Shown: positions 50,392 through 59,474 of the stretch, one piece after another
How the letters are laid out: each line of letters opens with the position of its first letter
Numbering within the stretch: the stretch's first letter is position 1
Source: Saprospiraceae bacterium
Lineage (GTDB): Bacteria; Bacteroidota; Bacteroidia; Chitinophagales; Saprospiraceae
Direction of reading: 5' to 3'
DNA length: 64,000 bases
NCBI GenBank assembly: GCA_016722285.1
Contig: JADKGI010000001.1
Location: 1-64,000, forward strand
Program-made: the position numbers and the translations under genes
The notes under the pieces: generated by a model
Databases searched by the model: none
What the model was told of the DNA's origin: nothing
What the model saw: the letters and a program-made list of their open reading frames with translations, nothing else

Positions 50392-51533
50392 TCAGGATTG
50401 GGATTGTATCAATGATTCGAAGGCATCAAAAAAAGCATCTGCTTCATTTCGACTCAGAACAAGGGATGGCAATAACCTTATAGTATTATTTTTTGCTTCA
50501 CCGGTGAAAATATTACATTTTTTCAATAGATCAGACTTCATTGTTTTGGTAAAGGGTTCATTCATTTCGAAGCCTATCATCAACCCTCTGCCACGAACTG
50601 ATTTGACTTCAGGATATGTTTTTAAGCGTTTCAGGATGTACGTCCCAATAGAACCAGCATTGTCTATCAACTTTTCTGCATCCATTACTTCCAGTACAGC
50701 CAAGGCCGCAGCGCAGGCCAGATGATTACCCCCAAAGGTAGTGCCCAGCATTCCTTTTTTTGCCTGAAATAATGGCGATGCGATAATACCTCCGATAGGA
50801 AAACCATTGCCCATTCCTTTAGCCATCGTATAAATGTCGGCATCTATCCCGGAGATATCATGAGAAAAGAAATTTCCGGAACGGCCATAACCGCATTGTA
50901 CACTATCAGCAATATAAATAGCATTATATTCATCACAAAGTGCTCTTAAAGATTGCAAAAATAATATGTCTGCCTCGTAAATACCTCCCACTCCTGAATG
51001 CCTTCAATGATGACAGCAGCTATTTCATTACCATGGCTCATGAAACATTGCCCGAGTGCTTCGGAATCATTAAATGGCAAACGTATTATATCTCCGGTAT
51101 AATTTGCCGGGGCAACTATTGCAGGGTTGTCTGTGGCAGCAACAGCGAGTGAGGTCCTGCCATGAAATGCACCTGTAAATGCTACTATTTTTTTTCTGCC
51201 AGTATGAAAAGACGCCAGTTTTAGTGCATTTTCGTTTGCTTCAGCTCCGGAATTGCACAAAAACAAACTATAATCTGTTTTGCCCGTGACTTCGCCCAGT
51301 TTCTTTGCCAGTTTGTCCTGAAGTCCGATGATCACAGAATTGCTGTAAAAAGCGATTTTGTCCAGCTGATCTTTGATGGCTTTTTGCCAGTGGTCATGCA
51401 AATGTCCTATGCTGATCACAGCGTGCCCTCCATACATATCCAGATATTTGTTGCCTGACTCATCCCAGACATATGATCCTTTTGCTCTGGTGATATTGAT
51501 ATTTTGAATATTGTAAACGTCAAATAGATTCAT
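50392..51533 (-). CDS. argD: Acylornithine aminotransferase, frameshifted
   Basis: The joined product of about 380 residues is a class-III PLP aminotransferase making acylornithine from the semialdehyde. The N-terminal half (start MNLFDVYNIQNINITRAKG) has YLDMYGGHAVISIGH and FLCNSGAEANENALKLA. The frame fails at about 50990, in CAGGAGTGGGAGG, where one G more would give GIQGVGGIYEAD. The rest contains DSVQCGYGRSG and YTMAKGMGNGFPIGG with the PLP lysine, then TTFGGNHLACAAALAVLE. It ends one base before the argF' start. Both halves are otherwise intact. Confidence 0.88.
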
Positions 51534-51549
51534 TGTCAGTCATTTATTA

Positions 51550-52526
51550 TTAGAAAGCAGAAGCTTTCAGGTGAAGGCCTGTTTTTTCATCCAAACCAAA
51601 CATCAGGTTCATATTTTGTACTGCCTGCCCAGAAGCCCCTTTAACCAGATTGTCTATCACGGAGTGTATTACTACCTGATCTCCGGATTTTTCAACCTGG
51701 ATCAGGCATTTATTTGTGTTTACTACTTGCTTGAGATGTATAGGTTGATCTGTTACTGTTACAAAAGCAGCATTCGTATAAAATGTATTATATAAATCTT
51801 TTATGTCTTCCAGGGTTAACTTTGATTTGGTCTGTGCACTTACAAAAATTCCTTTGGCAAAATCACCTCGCCAGGGTACAAAATGAAAGTTAGGTGACTC
51901 TCCATCCGGACTAACCTGCTGGCATGATTCCAGTATTTCATCTATATGCTGGTGGGTAAGTGTTTTGTAAGCCTGAATATTATTGGTTCGCCAGGAAAAA
52001 TGAGATGTTGGGCTGAGTGATTGCCCTGCCCCTGTTGAACCTGTGATACCCGTAACATAAAAATCTTCATTATGATCATTCGCCACCAAAGGAAACATGG
52101 CCAACTGAATTGCGGTAGCAAAACATCCCGGGTTGGCAATATTTTGCGCACTTTCGATAATTCCTTTATTTATTTCCGGCAGTCCATACACAAAGTGTCT
52201 TTTACCACAGATATTTTTCGATTTCGATCTAAAATCATTTGACAAATCAATGATTTTGATATGATCTGCGATTTGTAGGGATGGTATCAGTTTTGAGCTT
52301 TCACCATGTCCCGTACAAAAAATAAAACATCAATATCATCTTTGATGTCACTGCTAAAAATAAAATCTGTTTCTCCTTCCAGATCTGTATGAATACCTGA
52401 AATCCTATTCCCTGCATTGCTGTTACTTTGAATAAAAGAAATTTTCACTTCGAGATGATTGAGTAAGATACGTATGAGTTCGCCTCCAGTATATCCGGCC
52501 CCGCCAATGATTCCAGCTCGTATCAT
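51550..52526 (-). CDS. argC: N-acylglutamyl-phosphate reductase, frameshifted
   Basis: The joined product of about 325 residues starts MIRAGIIGGAGYTGGELIRIL, the NADP site. After IDVLFF the frame runs off to a false stop. One T more in the T-run at about 52310-52316 restores CTGHGESSKLIPSL and leads into the remaining frame (LSNDFRSKSKN, NPGCFATAIQLAMFPL with the catalytic Cys). GASGQAVQNMNLMFGLDEKTGL closes it, as usual for ArgC. It starts one base after the argG stop and is followed by argD. Confidence 0.88.
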
Positions 52527-52527
52527 A

Positions 52528-53730
52528 TCAGGAATATTTTATGTCATTGACCTTATGAAATATAGAGGTCTGATTGCCAAATATTTTGGTAAAACCCCTG
52601 ACATCTTCCCCACTCCAGGTATTATTCATCTCGCCGTAGCTACCGAATTTGCTGCTCATCAGATCATGAGGAGATTCTATCCCTTCTATCATAAAACGGT
52701 ATGGCATGAGACGAACAAAAACATTGCCGGTGACATTTTGCTGAGAATTTTGAAAAAATGACTCAATATCACGCATTACAGGATCCAGGATCTGTCCCTC
52801 GTGTAGCCAGTTGCCATAAAACTGAGCTAATTGGTCTTTCCATGACAATTGCCATTTGGTCAATACATGCTTTTCGAGTGTATGATGAGCTTTGATGATC
52901 ACCATAGGTGCCGCCGCTTCAAATCCCACTCTACCCTTGATTCCTATGATGGTATCACCTACATGTATGTCTCTGCCTATAGCATAAGCTGATGCTACTT
53001 TCTGTAAATGTGCGATAGCATCTGCAGCATGGTCGAAATTTACTCCGTCAATAGCTGAAAGCTCTCCTTTTATGAATGAAATGCTGATCGTTTTTTCTTC
53101 TGTGGCAGTAAGTTGGCTTGGCCAGGCCTCTTCAGGGATCATACCATGTGATGACAGGGTTTCTTTGCCCCCAATGCTGGTGCCCCAAAGTCCTTTATTG
53201 ATAGAATAAGCAGCTTTTTCAAAATTCATGGCTACTCCTTTAGATCTAAGGTATTCTATTTCTGACTGGCGGCGGAGTTTCATATCTCTGATAGGAGTGA
53301 TAATCTCTACGTCCGGAATCATCATTTGGAGTATCATATCAAATCTAACCTGATCATTTCCGGCACCTGTACTGCCATGTACGACTGTTTTAAGTCCCTG
53401 TTGATTAGCATGTTTAGCGATATGCATTGCCTGGCTTAGTCTTTCAGCACTTACAGAAAGTGGGTAAGTGTTGTTTTTTAGCACATTTCCAAATATCAGA
53501 TACTTGATGATATCGTTGTAATATGATTTGGTAGCATCAATATTAGTATGAGATTTTACTCCCAGTTTTTTTGTATGGACAGCGATTTCATTCAGTTCAT
53601 CTGCGTCAAAACCACCCGTATTGACTGTAACGCTGTGTATTTCATAACCCAACTCATCAGTCAGATATTTGACACAATATGACGTATCCAGGCCACCGCT
53701 AAAACCAAGCACTACTTTTTTATTTTCCAT
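52528..53730 (-). CDS. argG: Argininosuccinate synthase
   Basis: The 400-residue enzyme joins citrulline and aspartate using ATP. KVVLGFSGGLDTSYCVKYL (about residues 5-23) is the PP-loop; AHGST-type VVHGSTGAGNDQVRFDM (about 115) and YSINKGLWGTSIGG (about 170) are family segments. It is the second gene of the operon, 17 bp after the acyltransferase. Confidence 0.95.
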   Translation of the reverse strand: MENKKVVLGFSGGLDTSYCVKYLTDELGYEIHSVTVNTGGFDADELNEIAVHTKKLGVKSHTNIDATKSYYNDIIKYLIFGNVLKNNTYPLSVSAERLSQAMHIAKHANQQGLKTVVHGSTGAGNDQVRFDMILQMMIPDVEIITPIRDMKLRRQSEIEYLRSKGVAMNFEKAAYSINKGLWGTSIGGKETLSSHGMIPEEAWPSQLTATEEKTISISFIKGELSAIDGVNFDHAADAIAHLQKVASAYAIGRDIHVGDTIIGIKGRVGFEAAAPMVIIKAHHTLEKHVLTKWQLSWKDQLAQFYGNWLHEGQILDPVMRDIESFFQNSQQNVTGNVFVRLMPYRFMIEGIESPHDLMSSKFGSYGEMNNTWSGEDVRGFTKIFGNQTSIFHKVNDIKYS

Positions 53731-53747
53731 AATATTTCTTTCTGTCT

Positions 53748-54458
53748 TTAAACAAGGGACATTAATACTTTGGCAATACTTCGGGCATTTTTATCCGAAA
53801 ATTTCCCTTTGTCAAAAAGGCCCTTTAAAAATCTGAATTTTTTTATTTTCATAAATCTTTCAAAGATATGTGCATTCTCCTGAAATTCTTCTTTAATCTT
53901 TTCAATAGGTGCGTGCTCTTTGGGATCATATAGCATGGCTGTACAAATGCAGTTTTTTCTCTCTTTTGCCATCAAGATGTCATAATTCACACAACTTTTG
54001 CATCCTGCCCAAAACGCTTCATCCTGTGTAAGTTCATTATAAGTGACTGGTTCATAGCCCAGATCACTGTTTATTTTCATGACTGCCAACCCTGTGGTAA
54101 GGCCAAAAATTTTAGCTTCAGGATACTTTCTCCGTGAAAGATTAAATATTTTCTGCTTTATAGCCTTTGCTACTCCTGTTTTTCGGTAATCAGGAGATAC
54201 TATAAGGCCTGAATTGGCTACATATTCACCCTCCCAGGTCTCTATATAACAAAATCCGACCCAGGTTCCATTTTTGGTGAGTGCTATGACCGCCTTACCT
54301 TCTTCCATCTTTTTACTGATGTATTCGGGACTCCTTTTCGCTATTCCTGTTCCGCGTACTTTGGCGGAAGCTTCCATCTCGTCACAGATTATCTGGCTAT
54401 AAACGGTGTGGGCTTCGCTGGCTTCCATCACCTGTATATCATCATTGATTACAGTCAT
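53748..54458 (-). CDS. GNAT acyltransferase, probable acylglutamate synthase
   Basis: The protein has 236 residues. The GNAT core contains SGLIVSPDYRKTGVAKAIKQKIF (acyl-CoA loop, about 82-104). A CxxC pair lies in AFWAGCKSCVNYDIL, and the C-terminus is rich in Phe and Lys. No other first-step gene (argA or argJ) is in the operon, and GNAT proteins of this kind head arginine operons in Bacteroidota, so it probably makes N-acylglutamate. Whether it uses acetyl- or succinyl-CoA cannot be read from the sequence. Confidence 0.75.
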   Translation of the reverse strand: MTVINDDIQVMEASEAHTVYSQIICDEMEASAKVRGTGIAKRSPEYISKKMEEGKAVIALTKNGTWVGFCYIETWEGEYVANSGLIVSPDYRKTGVAKAIKQKIFNLSRRKYPEAKIFGLTTGLAVMKINSDLGYEPVTYNELTQDEAFWAGCKSCVNYDILMAKERKNCICTAMLYDPKEHAPIEKIKEEFQENAHIFERFMKIKKFRFLKGLFDKGKFSDKNARSIAKVLMSLV

Positions 54459-54687
54459 TATTATATGTAAATGATTAATAAAAAGTTGGATTGTTTCGTA
54501 CTGAAAAGTACATCATCTAAGCCTTAAATCAGACCCGCCTGTGGCTTATAGTAGAAGGTGCAAAGTGGTGCACCGGGGCAGAAAATGACCGTAAAACCAA
54601 TATCCTGGCAAATTGGTAAAGGAAGGTGAAACGGTATGAAAAATTGGACTCCACTTTTAAATAAATTATTTTACACAAAACAGGAGA
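54459..54687 (-). promoter_or_regulatory. Structured leader of the arginine operon
   Basis: It holds a nested set of perfect stems, given on the plus strand: AAAGTGG (54562-54568)/CCACTTT (54651-54657), ACCGT (54588-54592)/ACGGT (54631-54635) and ACCAAT (54596-54601)/ATTGGT (54612-54617). GGTGC (54557-54561)/GCACC (54570-54574) forms a hairpin whose loop contains the first arm, so a pseudoknot is possible. GTACT-GAAA-AGTAC (54498-54511) is another hairpin. The block is richer in GC than its flanks. It may be a cis-regulatory RNA or a remnant of an insertion-sequence end. Confidence 0.45.
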
Positions 54688-54716
54688 CAAATATAGTGCT
54701 AATTTAGTTCCACCAA
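54688..54716 (-). promoter_or_regulatory. Promoter of the arginine operon
   Basis: On the minus strand TTG (54714-54716) and TATATTTG (54688-54695) are 18 bases apart, near consensus. Transcription from here would give a leader of roughly 220 nt before the first gene. Confidence 0.6.
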
Positions 54717-54906
54717 TGAATTTATTTTGTTTTTTTTATGATTTTTTAGTTTTTGAAATATAATTTTGTAGTCTCGTAGCGTTATTAATTAAAGTTTTTT
54801 AGTACAATTCTCACTCTGCCTGTTTAAAATAAATTAGGAATATTGGGTAAAATGGTGTTTTTACCAAAATATAAGTGATAAAATCGGCTTAATAATAAAT
54901 TCCTTT
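54717..54906. other. Intergenic stretch between arg operon promoter and truA
   Basis: AT-rich sequence with T-runs; no gene, clear terminator or plus-strand promoter box was recognised before truA. Confidence 0.5.
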
Positions 54907-55680
54907 ATGAGATATTTTCTTCATCTTGCCTATTTAGGTACTGCTTACAACGGTTGGCAAAAGCAAATAAATACCCAACTTTGTGTGCAGCAGATATTGG
55001 AAAATGCCTTACAAAAAATGACCGGAGAAGGTATGAGCGTCATGGGTTGCGGAAGGACAGATACAGGAGTACACGCCAAGCAGTTTTTTGCACATTTTGA
55101 TTACGAACCCAATTGGAATTATGACCCTGTAGAAAGATTAAACCGAATGCTTCCCGATGATATATCCGTTTTTGAAATAATTCCGGTTGAAAAAAGAGCC
55201 CATACAAGATATGATGCCACCTTCAGAAGTTATGAGTACCACGTGCATCTCGAAAAAAACCCTTATCTGGCACGTATAAGCACTTATCTTGATACAAAAA
55301 AACTGGACTTTGAAGCCATCAGAAAAGGACTTGAAAGTATAAGAAATACCACTGATTTTCGACATCTATGTCTCACTCCCGATCGATATAAAAATACCAT
55401 TTGCCGAATCAGTGTCGCAGAACTTGAAGTCAGTGCTGATAGTAAGATGATTTGCTTTCGTTTTACAGCCAACAGATTTCTCAAATCCATGATCCGAATT
55501 ATGGTGGCGAGACTTATAGCCTTGGGTGAAGGCAAAATAGATTTGGATACATTTGCTGATGCTCAACAGGGAAATCAGAAACTGCGATTCCGTACATTAG
55601 CGTTTCCATGTGGTCTCCATCTGTCAAAAGTGGTGTATCCCTACCTGGAAAGGGAAGTAAAAGCATCATTTACACTGTAA
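54907..55680 (+). CDS. truA: tRNA pseudouridine(38-40) synthase TruA
   Basis: This 257-residue enzyme modifies the anticodon stem-loop of many tRNAs. GCGRTDTGVHAKQFFAHF (about residues 48-65) holds the catalytic Asp. The N-terminus MRYFLHLAYLGTAYNGWQKQ is typical, as are YDATFRSYEYHVHLEKNPY (about 100) and FTANRFLKSMIRIMVARLI (about 185). Length is normal. Confidence 0.95.
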   Translation: MRYFLHLAYLGTAYNGWQKQINTQLCVQQILENALQKMTGEGMSVMGCGRTDTGVHAKQFFAHFDYEPNWNYDPVERLNRMLPDDISVFEIIPVEKRAHTRYDATFRSYEYHVHLEKNPYLARISTYLDTKKLDFEAIRKGLESIRNTTDFRHLCLTPDRYKNTICRISVAELEVSADSKMICFRFTANRFLKSMIRIMVARLIALGEGKIDLDTFADAQQGNQKLRFRTLAFPCGLHLSKVVYPYLEREVKASFTL

Positions 55681-55691
55681 TGATTTTATTA

Positions 55692-55699
55692 TATATTTG
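55692..55699 (+). promoter_or_regulatory. -7 element for the TPR membrane protein
   Basis: TATATTTG fits TAnnTTTG and lies 31 bases before the ATG at 55730. It also explains why the TTG at 55697 is a false start. No clear -33 element. Confidence 0.4.
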
Positions 55700-55729
55700 C
55701 ATGGTGCATTTCATACAATAAATCATACC

Positions 55730-57622
55730 ATGGGAAAGTCAAATGTGAAACAAAAGCCTGTACATAAAAAAGAACCTTCAAAACAGGCCTTTCCTCAAAT
55801 AAATATCTATGTAGCCTTAGGTTTATTTCTTTTCGCTTTTGTTTTATATGCCAATACGCTGGGTCACGGGTTTGTACTGGATGATCCGCTCGCGATTGAA
55901 TTCAATAAAAATGTGACATCAGGCTTTTCCGGTATTGGAGATATACTGAAAGGTGGATATCGTGAAAACAATTTCGGTGGACAGCTTTACCGTCCTGTAT
56001 CCTTGATTCAATTTGCTGTCGAGTGGCAGATATCGCCAAACAATCCATTTATCCACCACTTTTTTAATGTATTGTGGTTTGGTTTGACTGTAGTTCTGAT
56101 GTTTTTTGTTTTAAGGCAATGGCTTCCTAAAAAAAATATAGTTCTTTCTTTAGCGACTGCTTTAATTTTTGCGGCTCATCCTATTCATACGGAAGTAGTG
56201 GCCAATATCAAGTCGAGAGACGAGATCATGTCCTTATTTTTTATTCTCGCTTCCTTTTATTTGTACAGCAATTATCTTGACTCCAGAGGAGCAAAATGGC
56301 TCATGGCTGCTCTTGGTGCTTATTTTCTTGCCCTGATCTCCAAAGAGAGTGCGGTGACCGTTTTTCCCATATTTGGCATGATATCATGGTGGCTTTATGG
56401 TAAAAATGTCAAACAAAGTATCATCAATGGTTTTTTCTTTTTGGTCCCGGTACTGGTTTTATTCTTGATCCGCTATTCTATATTTGGCGCAGCTGCTGCT
56501 CCGGTGGTTGATATCATGGACAATCCGATCGTCAGTGCCAGCGGATGGATGGAAAGAATGGCCACTTCTATCGTCATATTGTGGCAATATATCTCTTTGT
56601 TGATATTTCCGCATCCCTTGTCCAGCGACTACAGTTACTCTGTCATACCTGTGACCGATTTCGGAAATATCACAGCGATCATGAGCTTATCCATACACCT
56701 CTGCCTTGCAGTGATAGCAGTAAAGATGATAAAAACCCGAAGTTTTATTTCCTTTACTTTTATTGCCTACTTTATGGCTATCTCTCTGTACAGCCAGATT
56801 CCCATGATCATCGGTACTATGTTTGGCGAAAGGCTGGCCTATCTCCCGTCATTCTGGTTTGTGGCAGGTGTTGTTTATTTATTGTTTACAGCCAACAAAG
56901 ACTCTGATTCTTTGCAGAAAACGGAGTTAAAATCATTCTGGAATACACATAAGATTCTGACATCTTCCATAGTTTTGGTCTCAATACTCTTCAGCATAAA
57001 AACCATATCCAGAAATTCTGTCTGGAAGGACAATTACACTCTTTTTACGACAGATGCGGCTACTTATCCCGCAAGTGTCCGCCTCAATAATGGCGCTGCC
57101 GACCAACTGCTGAAAGCTGCAGGAGAAGCAGGTCTGACAGAAGAAGAAGTCAACAACAGGCTCACAAAAGCTGAGGAATATTGTAATAAAATCATGAAAA
57201 TCAGGCCTGTCGCCACCGCTTTCCTCACTTTGGGAAATATACGGATGAAGCAAAAAAAATATGAAGAATCCATCGCATATTACGATCAGGTAAATGATCT
57301 GAAAAACATTGTTGACCGGAATAAGGCACTCGCTTATCGCGAACTCGGGCGTCAGGCAGGAGAAAAGGAACAGAATATCGTGAAATCTCAGGACATGCTC
57401 ACAAAATCACTGGCTCTCAATGAAGGAGATGCGGAGACCTGGTATCTCATGGGCGTATCATACGGAGTATCCGGCAATCATCAGAAAGCGGCAGAAAATT
57501 TTGAGAAATCCTATCAGATCAATCCGACTCCGCAGTACGCCAAAAATGTAATGGCGGCCTATCAATACCTTGGAAATCAACAGAAAGTGGCACAGTATCA
57601 GGCTTTGGCGGGGGGTAAGTAA
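55730..57622 (+). CDS. TMTC-like membrane protein with TPR repeats
   Basis: It has about 630 residues. Around ten transmembrane segments come first; TLGHGFVLDDPLAIEFN at about residue 45 and AAHPIHTEVVANIKSRDE near 155 resemble the luminal loops of TMTC O-mannosyltransferase-like proteins with the Asp pair and the HP motif. YRPVSLIQFAVEW follows the first loop. The C-terminal quarter has TPR repeats (EESIAYYDQVNDLKN, AETWYLMGVSYGVSGNHQKAAENFEKS). Glycosyl transfer onto envelope proteins is plausible but unproven. The ATG at 55730 is used rather than an upstream TTG. Confidence 0.75.
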   Translation: MGKSNVKQKPVHKKEPSKQAFPQINIYVALGLFLFAFVLYANTLGHGFVLDDPLAIEFNKNVTSGFSGIGDILKGGYRENNFGGQLYRPVSLIQFAVEWQISPNNPFIHHFFNVLWFGLTVVLMFFVLRQWLPKKNIVLSLATALIFAAHPIHTEVVANIKSRDEIMSLFFILASFYLYSNYLDSRGAKWLMAALGAYFLALISKESAVTVFPIFGMISWWLYGKNVKQSIINGFFFLVPVLVLFLIRYSIFGAAAAPVVDIMDNPIVSASGWMERMATSIVILWQYISLLIFPHPLSSDYSYSVIPVTDFGNITAIMSLSIHLCLAVIAVKMIKTRSFISFTFIAYFMAISLYSQIPMIIGTMFGERLAYLPSFWFVAGVVYLLFTANKDSDSLQKTELKSFWNTHKILTSSIVLVSILFSIKTISRNSVWKDNYTLFTTDAATYPASVRLNNGAADQLLKAAGEAGLTEEEVNNRLTKAEEYCNKIMKIRPVATAFLTLGNIRMKQKKYEESIAYYDQVNDLKNIVDRNKALAYRELGRQAGEKEQNIVKSQDMLTKSLALNEGDAETWYLMGVSYGVSGNHQKAAENFEKSYQINPTPQYAKNVMAAYQYLGNQQKVAQYQALAGGK

Positions 57623-57639
57623 GTATCCTAAAATGTTTA

Positions 57640-58690
57640 TTACCCCTTAATATCCAAACAGTTTCTGACGATGATTTCCACCCTTCGGTTTTCCTGTGCC
57701 TCAGTTTCATTTTTGGGGTTAGGAAATTTCATTTTTGCATTGCCATATCCTTTATACATCATCCGCGCCGGATCAATATTGGATTTTATCAGGTGTTCAT
57801 ATATTTTTAGTGCCCTTTTTGTTGACAATTCAAACTTGCTTCCATCTTTTATATAGTTACCAGGTTGATTGATGTGTCCTGCTATTTCAAAACAGAAATT
57901 TTTATTGAGATACAACTGCCTCACAAGGCTCTGCAGTGCCGGAATACTTTCGTTGAGTACGATGTTGGTATCGCCTACGAATTTTATTTCATTCAGGTGG
58001 AGGACCTGGTCTATTTTGATGGGAAGTAGGTTCAATACAACAGGCTTTGAGAATGCATCATCTCTTGTAAATATTTCCCGTGAAACAGCGAGATACCCCG
58101 AGATCAGCGCATCAATTCTTATTTTCTGATTTTCAGGAACTAAAATAGAATAGTTGCCTTCATAGTCCGTCCCAACTGAGTCGATATACAGTTTACTGGT
58201 TACCAGAATAGTCCCCGCCATGTGAACATCGGTGCTGTCAGCCTGAATTTTGCCTTTGAGCTCCTTGAGCCTGAAATTCTTTCTCACACTTATTTTTGAC
58301 CGGCGATTCAATTTTTTACCCTCGTCGGTCTTGTTATCAGCCATGGGTTTCCCTTCACCATATGCTATCATTTTTATATAAAGTGAATCTATACCATTTC
58401 TGATCAGTTCATTTTTTAACAGCTAGATTTCTGTTTTCAGATAGCTTCTGATTAAACTCTGTATTGCCTACTGCATCCGTATGAGACTCAATAAAAAAGG
58501 ATTTGTCCCGTGCCGCCGGGAGTGTGTCACAGAGATACTTTATGACCGATTTATTTTCATCAGAGAGTTCAGATACATTTGTTTCGAAAAAAACAAACCC
58601 CGAATAAATTTCCAGCAAGGTATCTTTTGAAGACTGACATACTACATTTGATACAAAGAACAGGCTTAATATGACTGGATAATATTTCAT
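57640..58690 (-). CDS. Protein with two OmpA-like domains, frameshifted
   Basis: The joined product has about 350 residues with a signal peptide (MKYYPVILSLFFVSNVVCQ). The first OmpA-like domain runs FFETNVSELSDENKS, ESHTDAVGNTEFNQKLSENRN; the frame then breaks in a run of six A (58412-58417, minus strand). With one A fewer it continues NELIRNGIDSL into AYGEGKPMADN and NRRSKISV. A beta linker resembling a carboxypeptidase-like domain follows, then a second OmpA-like domain (FEIAGHINQPGN, STKRALKIYEHLI, ENRRVEIIV). It should anchor the outer membrane to peptidoglycan. Confidence 0.75.
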
Positions 58691-58781
58691 ATTACTTTTT
58701 CTGTTTTAACTGTCTTATCAAATTATGTATTGTGTTATTTATTTGCTTTCGCAATGTTTTTGTTTCTTTGCAGGCACAAAT

Positions 58782-59453
58782 ATGAAAATAAAAACAGTAT
58801 TAGCCAGGGCAATTTCTGTCATCCTGCATCCTATGTTTACCATCGGATATGTAATGGCATTTCTTATTTTGGCCAATCCATATTTATTTGGTTTTTCAGG
58901 TGAAAAAGCTGAGGGATTAATTATCATATCAGTTTTGACCATTTCTGTGATGTTTCCGCTCATTGCCATTGTCATGATGAATGCATTAGGCCTCATCAGC
59001 AGCCTGCAGATGTCAGACAAAAAAGAAAGAATCGGGCCCCTTATTGTCACAGGAATATTTTATATGTGGCTATATGTTAATGTCAGAAATAATGACAACA
59101 TACCTGCTGCTTTATCATTTTTTATTTTGGGCTCCACCATTTCTGTTTTTTTGGCTTTGATGATCAATAGTTTTTCAAAAATAAGCTTACATACAATCGC
59201 CGCAGGTGGATTGTTGACGGGAATGTTATTTATTATATTTAATTTTACATATGGTTTTGCAGATATTCCTTTGATAGGTACAGGAATTCAATTGCGCATG
59301 AGTGACAGATTTATTTTTATTATCATACTAATACTTGCAGGTCTGACAGGGACTGCAAGGTTGTATCTCAAAGCACATACTGAAGATGAAATTTATGGTG
59401 GGTATATAGTAGGGATTCTTGCACAAATGATCGCCTTCAGAATATTTTTTTAA
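58782..59453 (+). CDS. PAP2-like integral membrane protein
   Basis: This codes for about 223 residues from MKIKTVLARAISVILHP; an upstream Met 19 codons earlier gives an unconvincing extension. Six or so hydrophobic segments are visible. KISLHTIAAGG and ARLYLKAHTEDEIYGGYIVG match the second and third motifs of PAP2 phosphatases (R-x5-H kept, final Asp replaced by Glu), while the first motif is not clear. It may act on undecaprenyl or lipid phosphates or have lost activity. It ends 21 bp before dapD. Confidence 0.65.
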   Translation: MKIKTVLARAISVILHPMFTIGYVMAFLILANPYLFGFSGEKAEGLIIISVLTISVMFPLIAIVMMNALGLISSLQMSDKKERIGPLIVTGIFYMWLYVNVRNNDNIPAALSFFILGSTISVFLALMINSFSKISLHTIAAGGLLTGMLFIIFNFTYGFADIPLIGTGIQLRMSDRFIFIIILILAGLTGTARLYLKAHTEDEIYGGYIVGILAQMIAFRIFF

Positions 59454-59474
59454 CCGGTATTAATGATAAATAAT

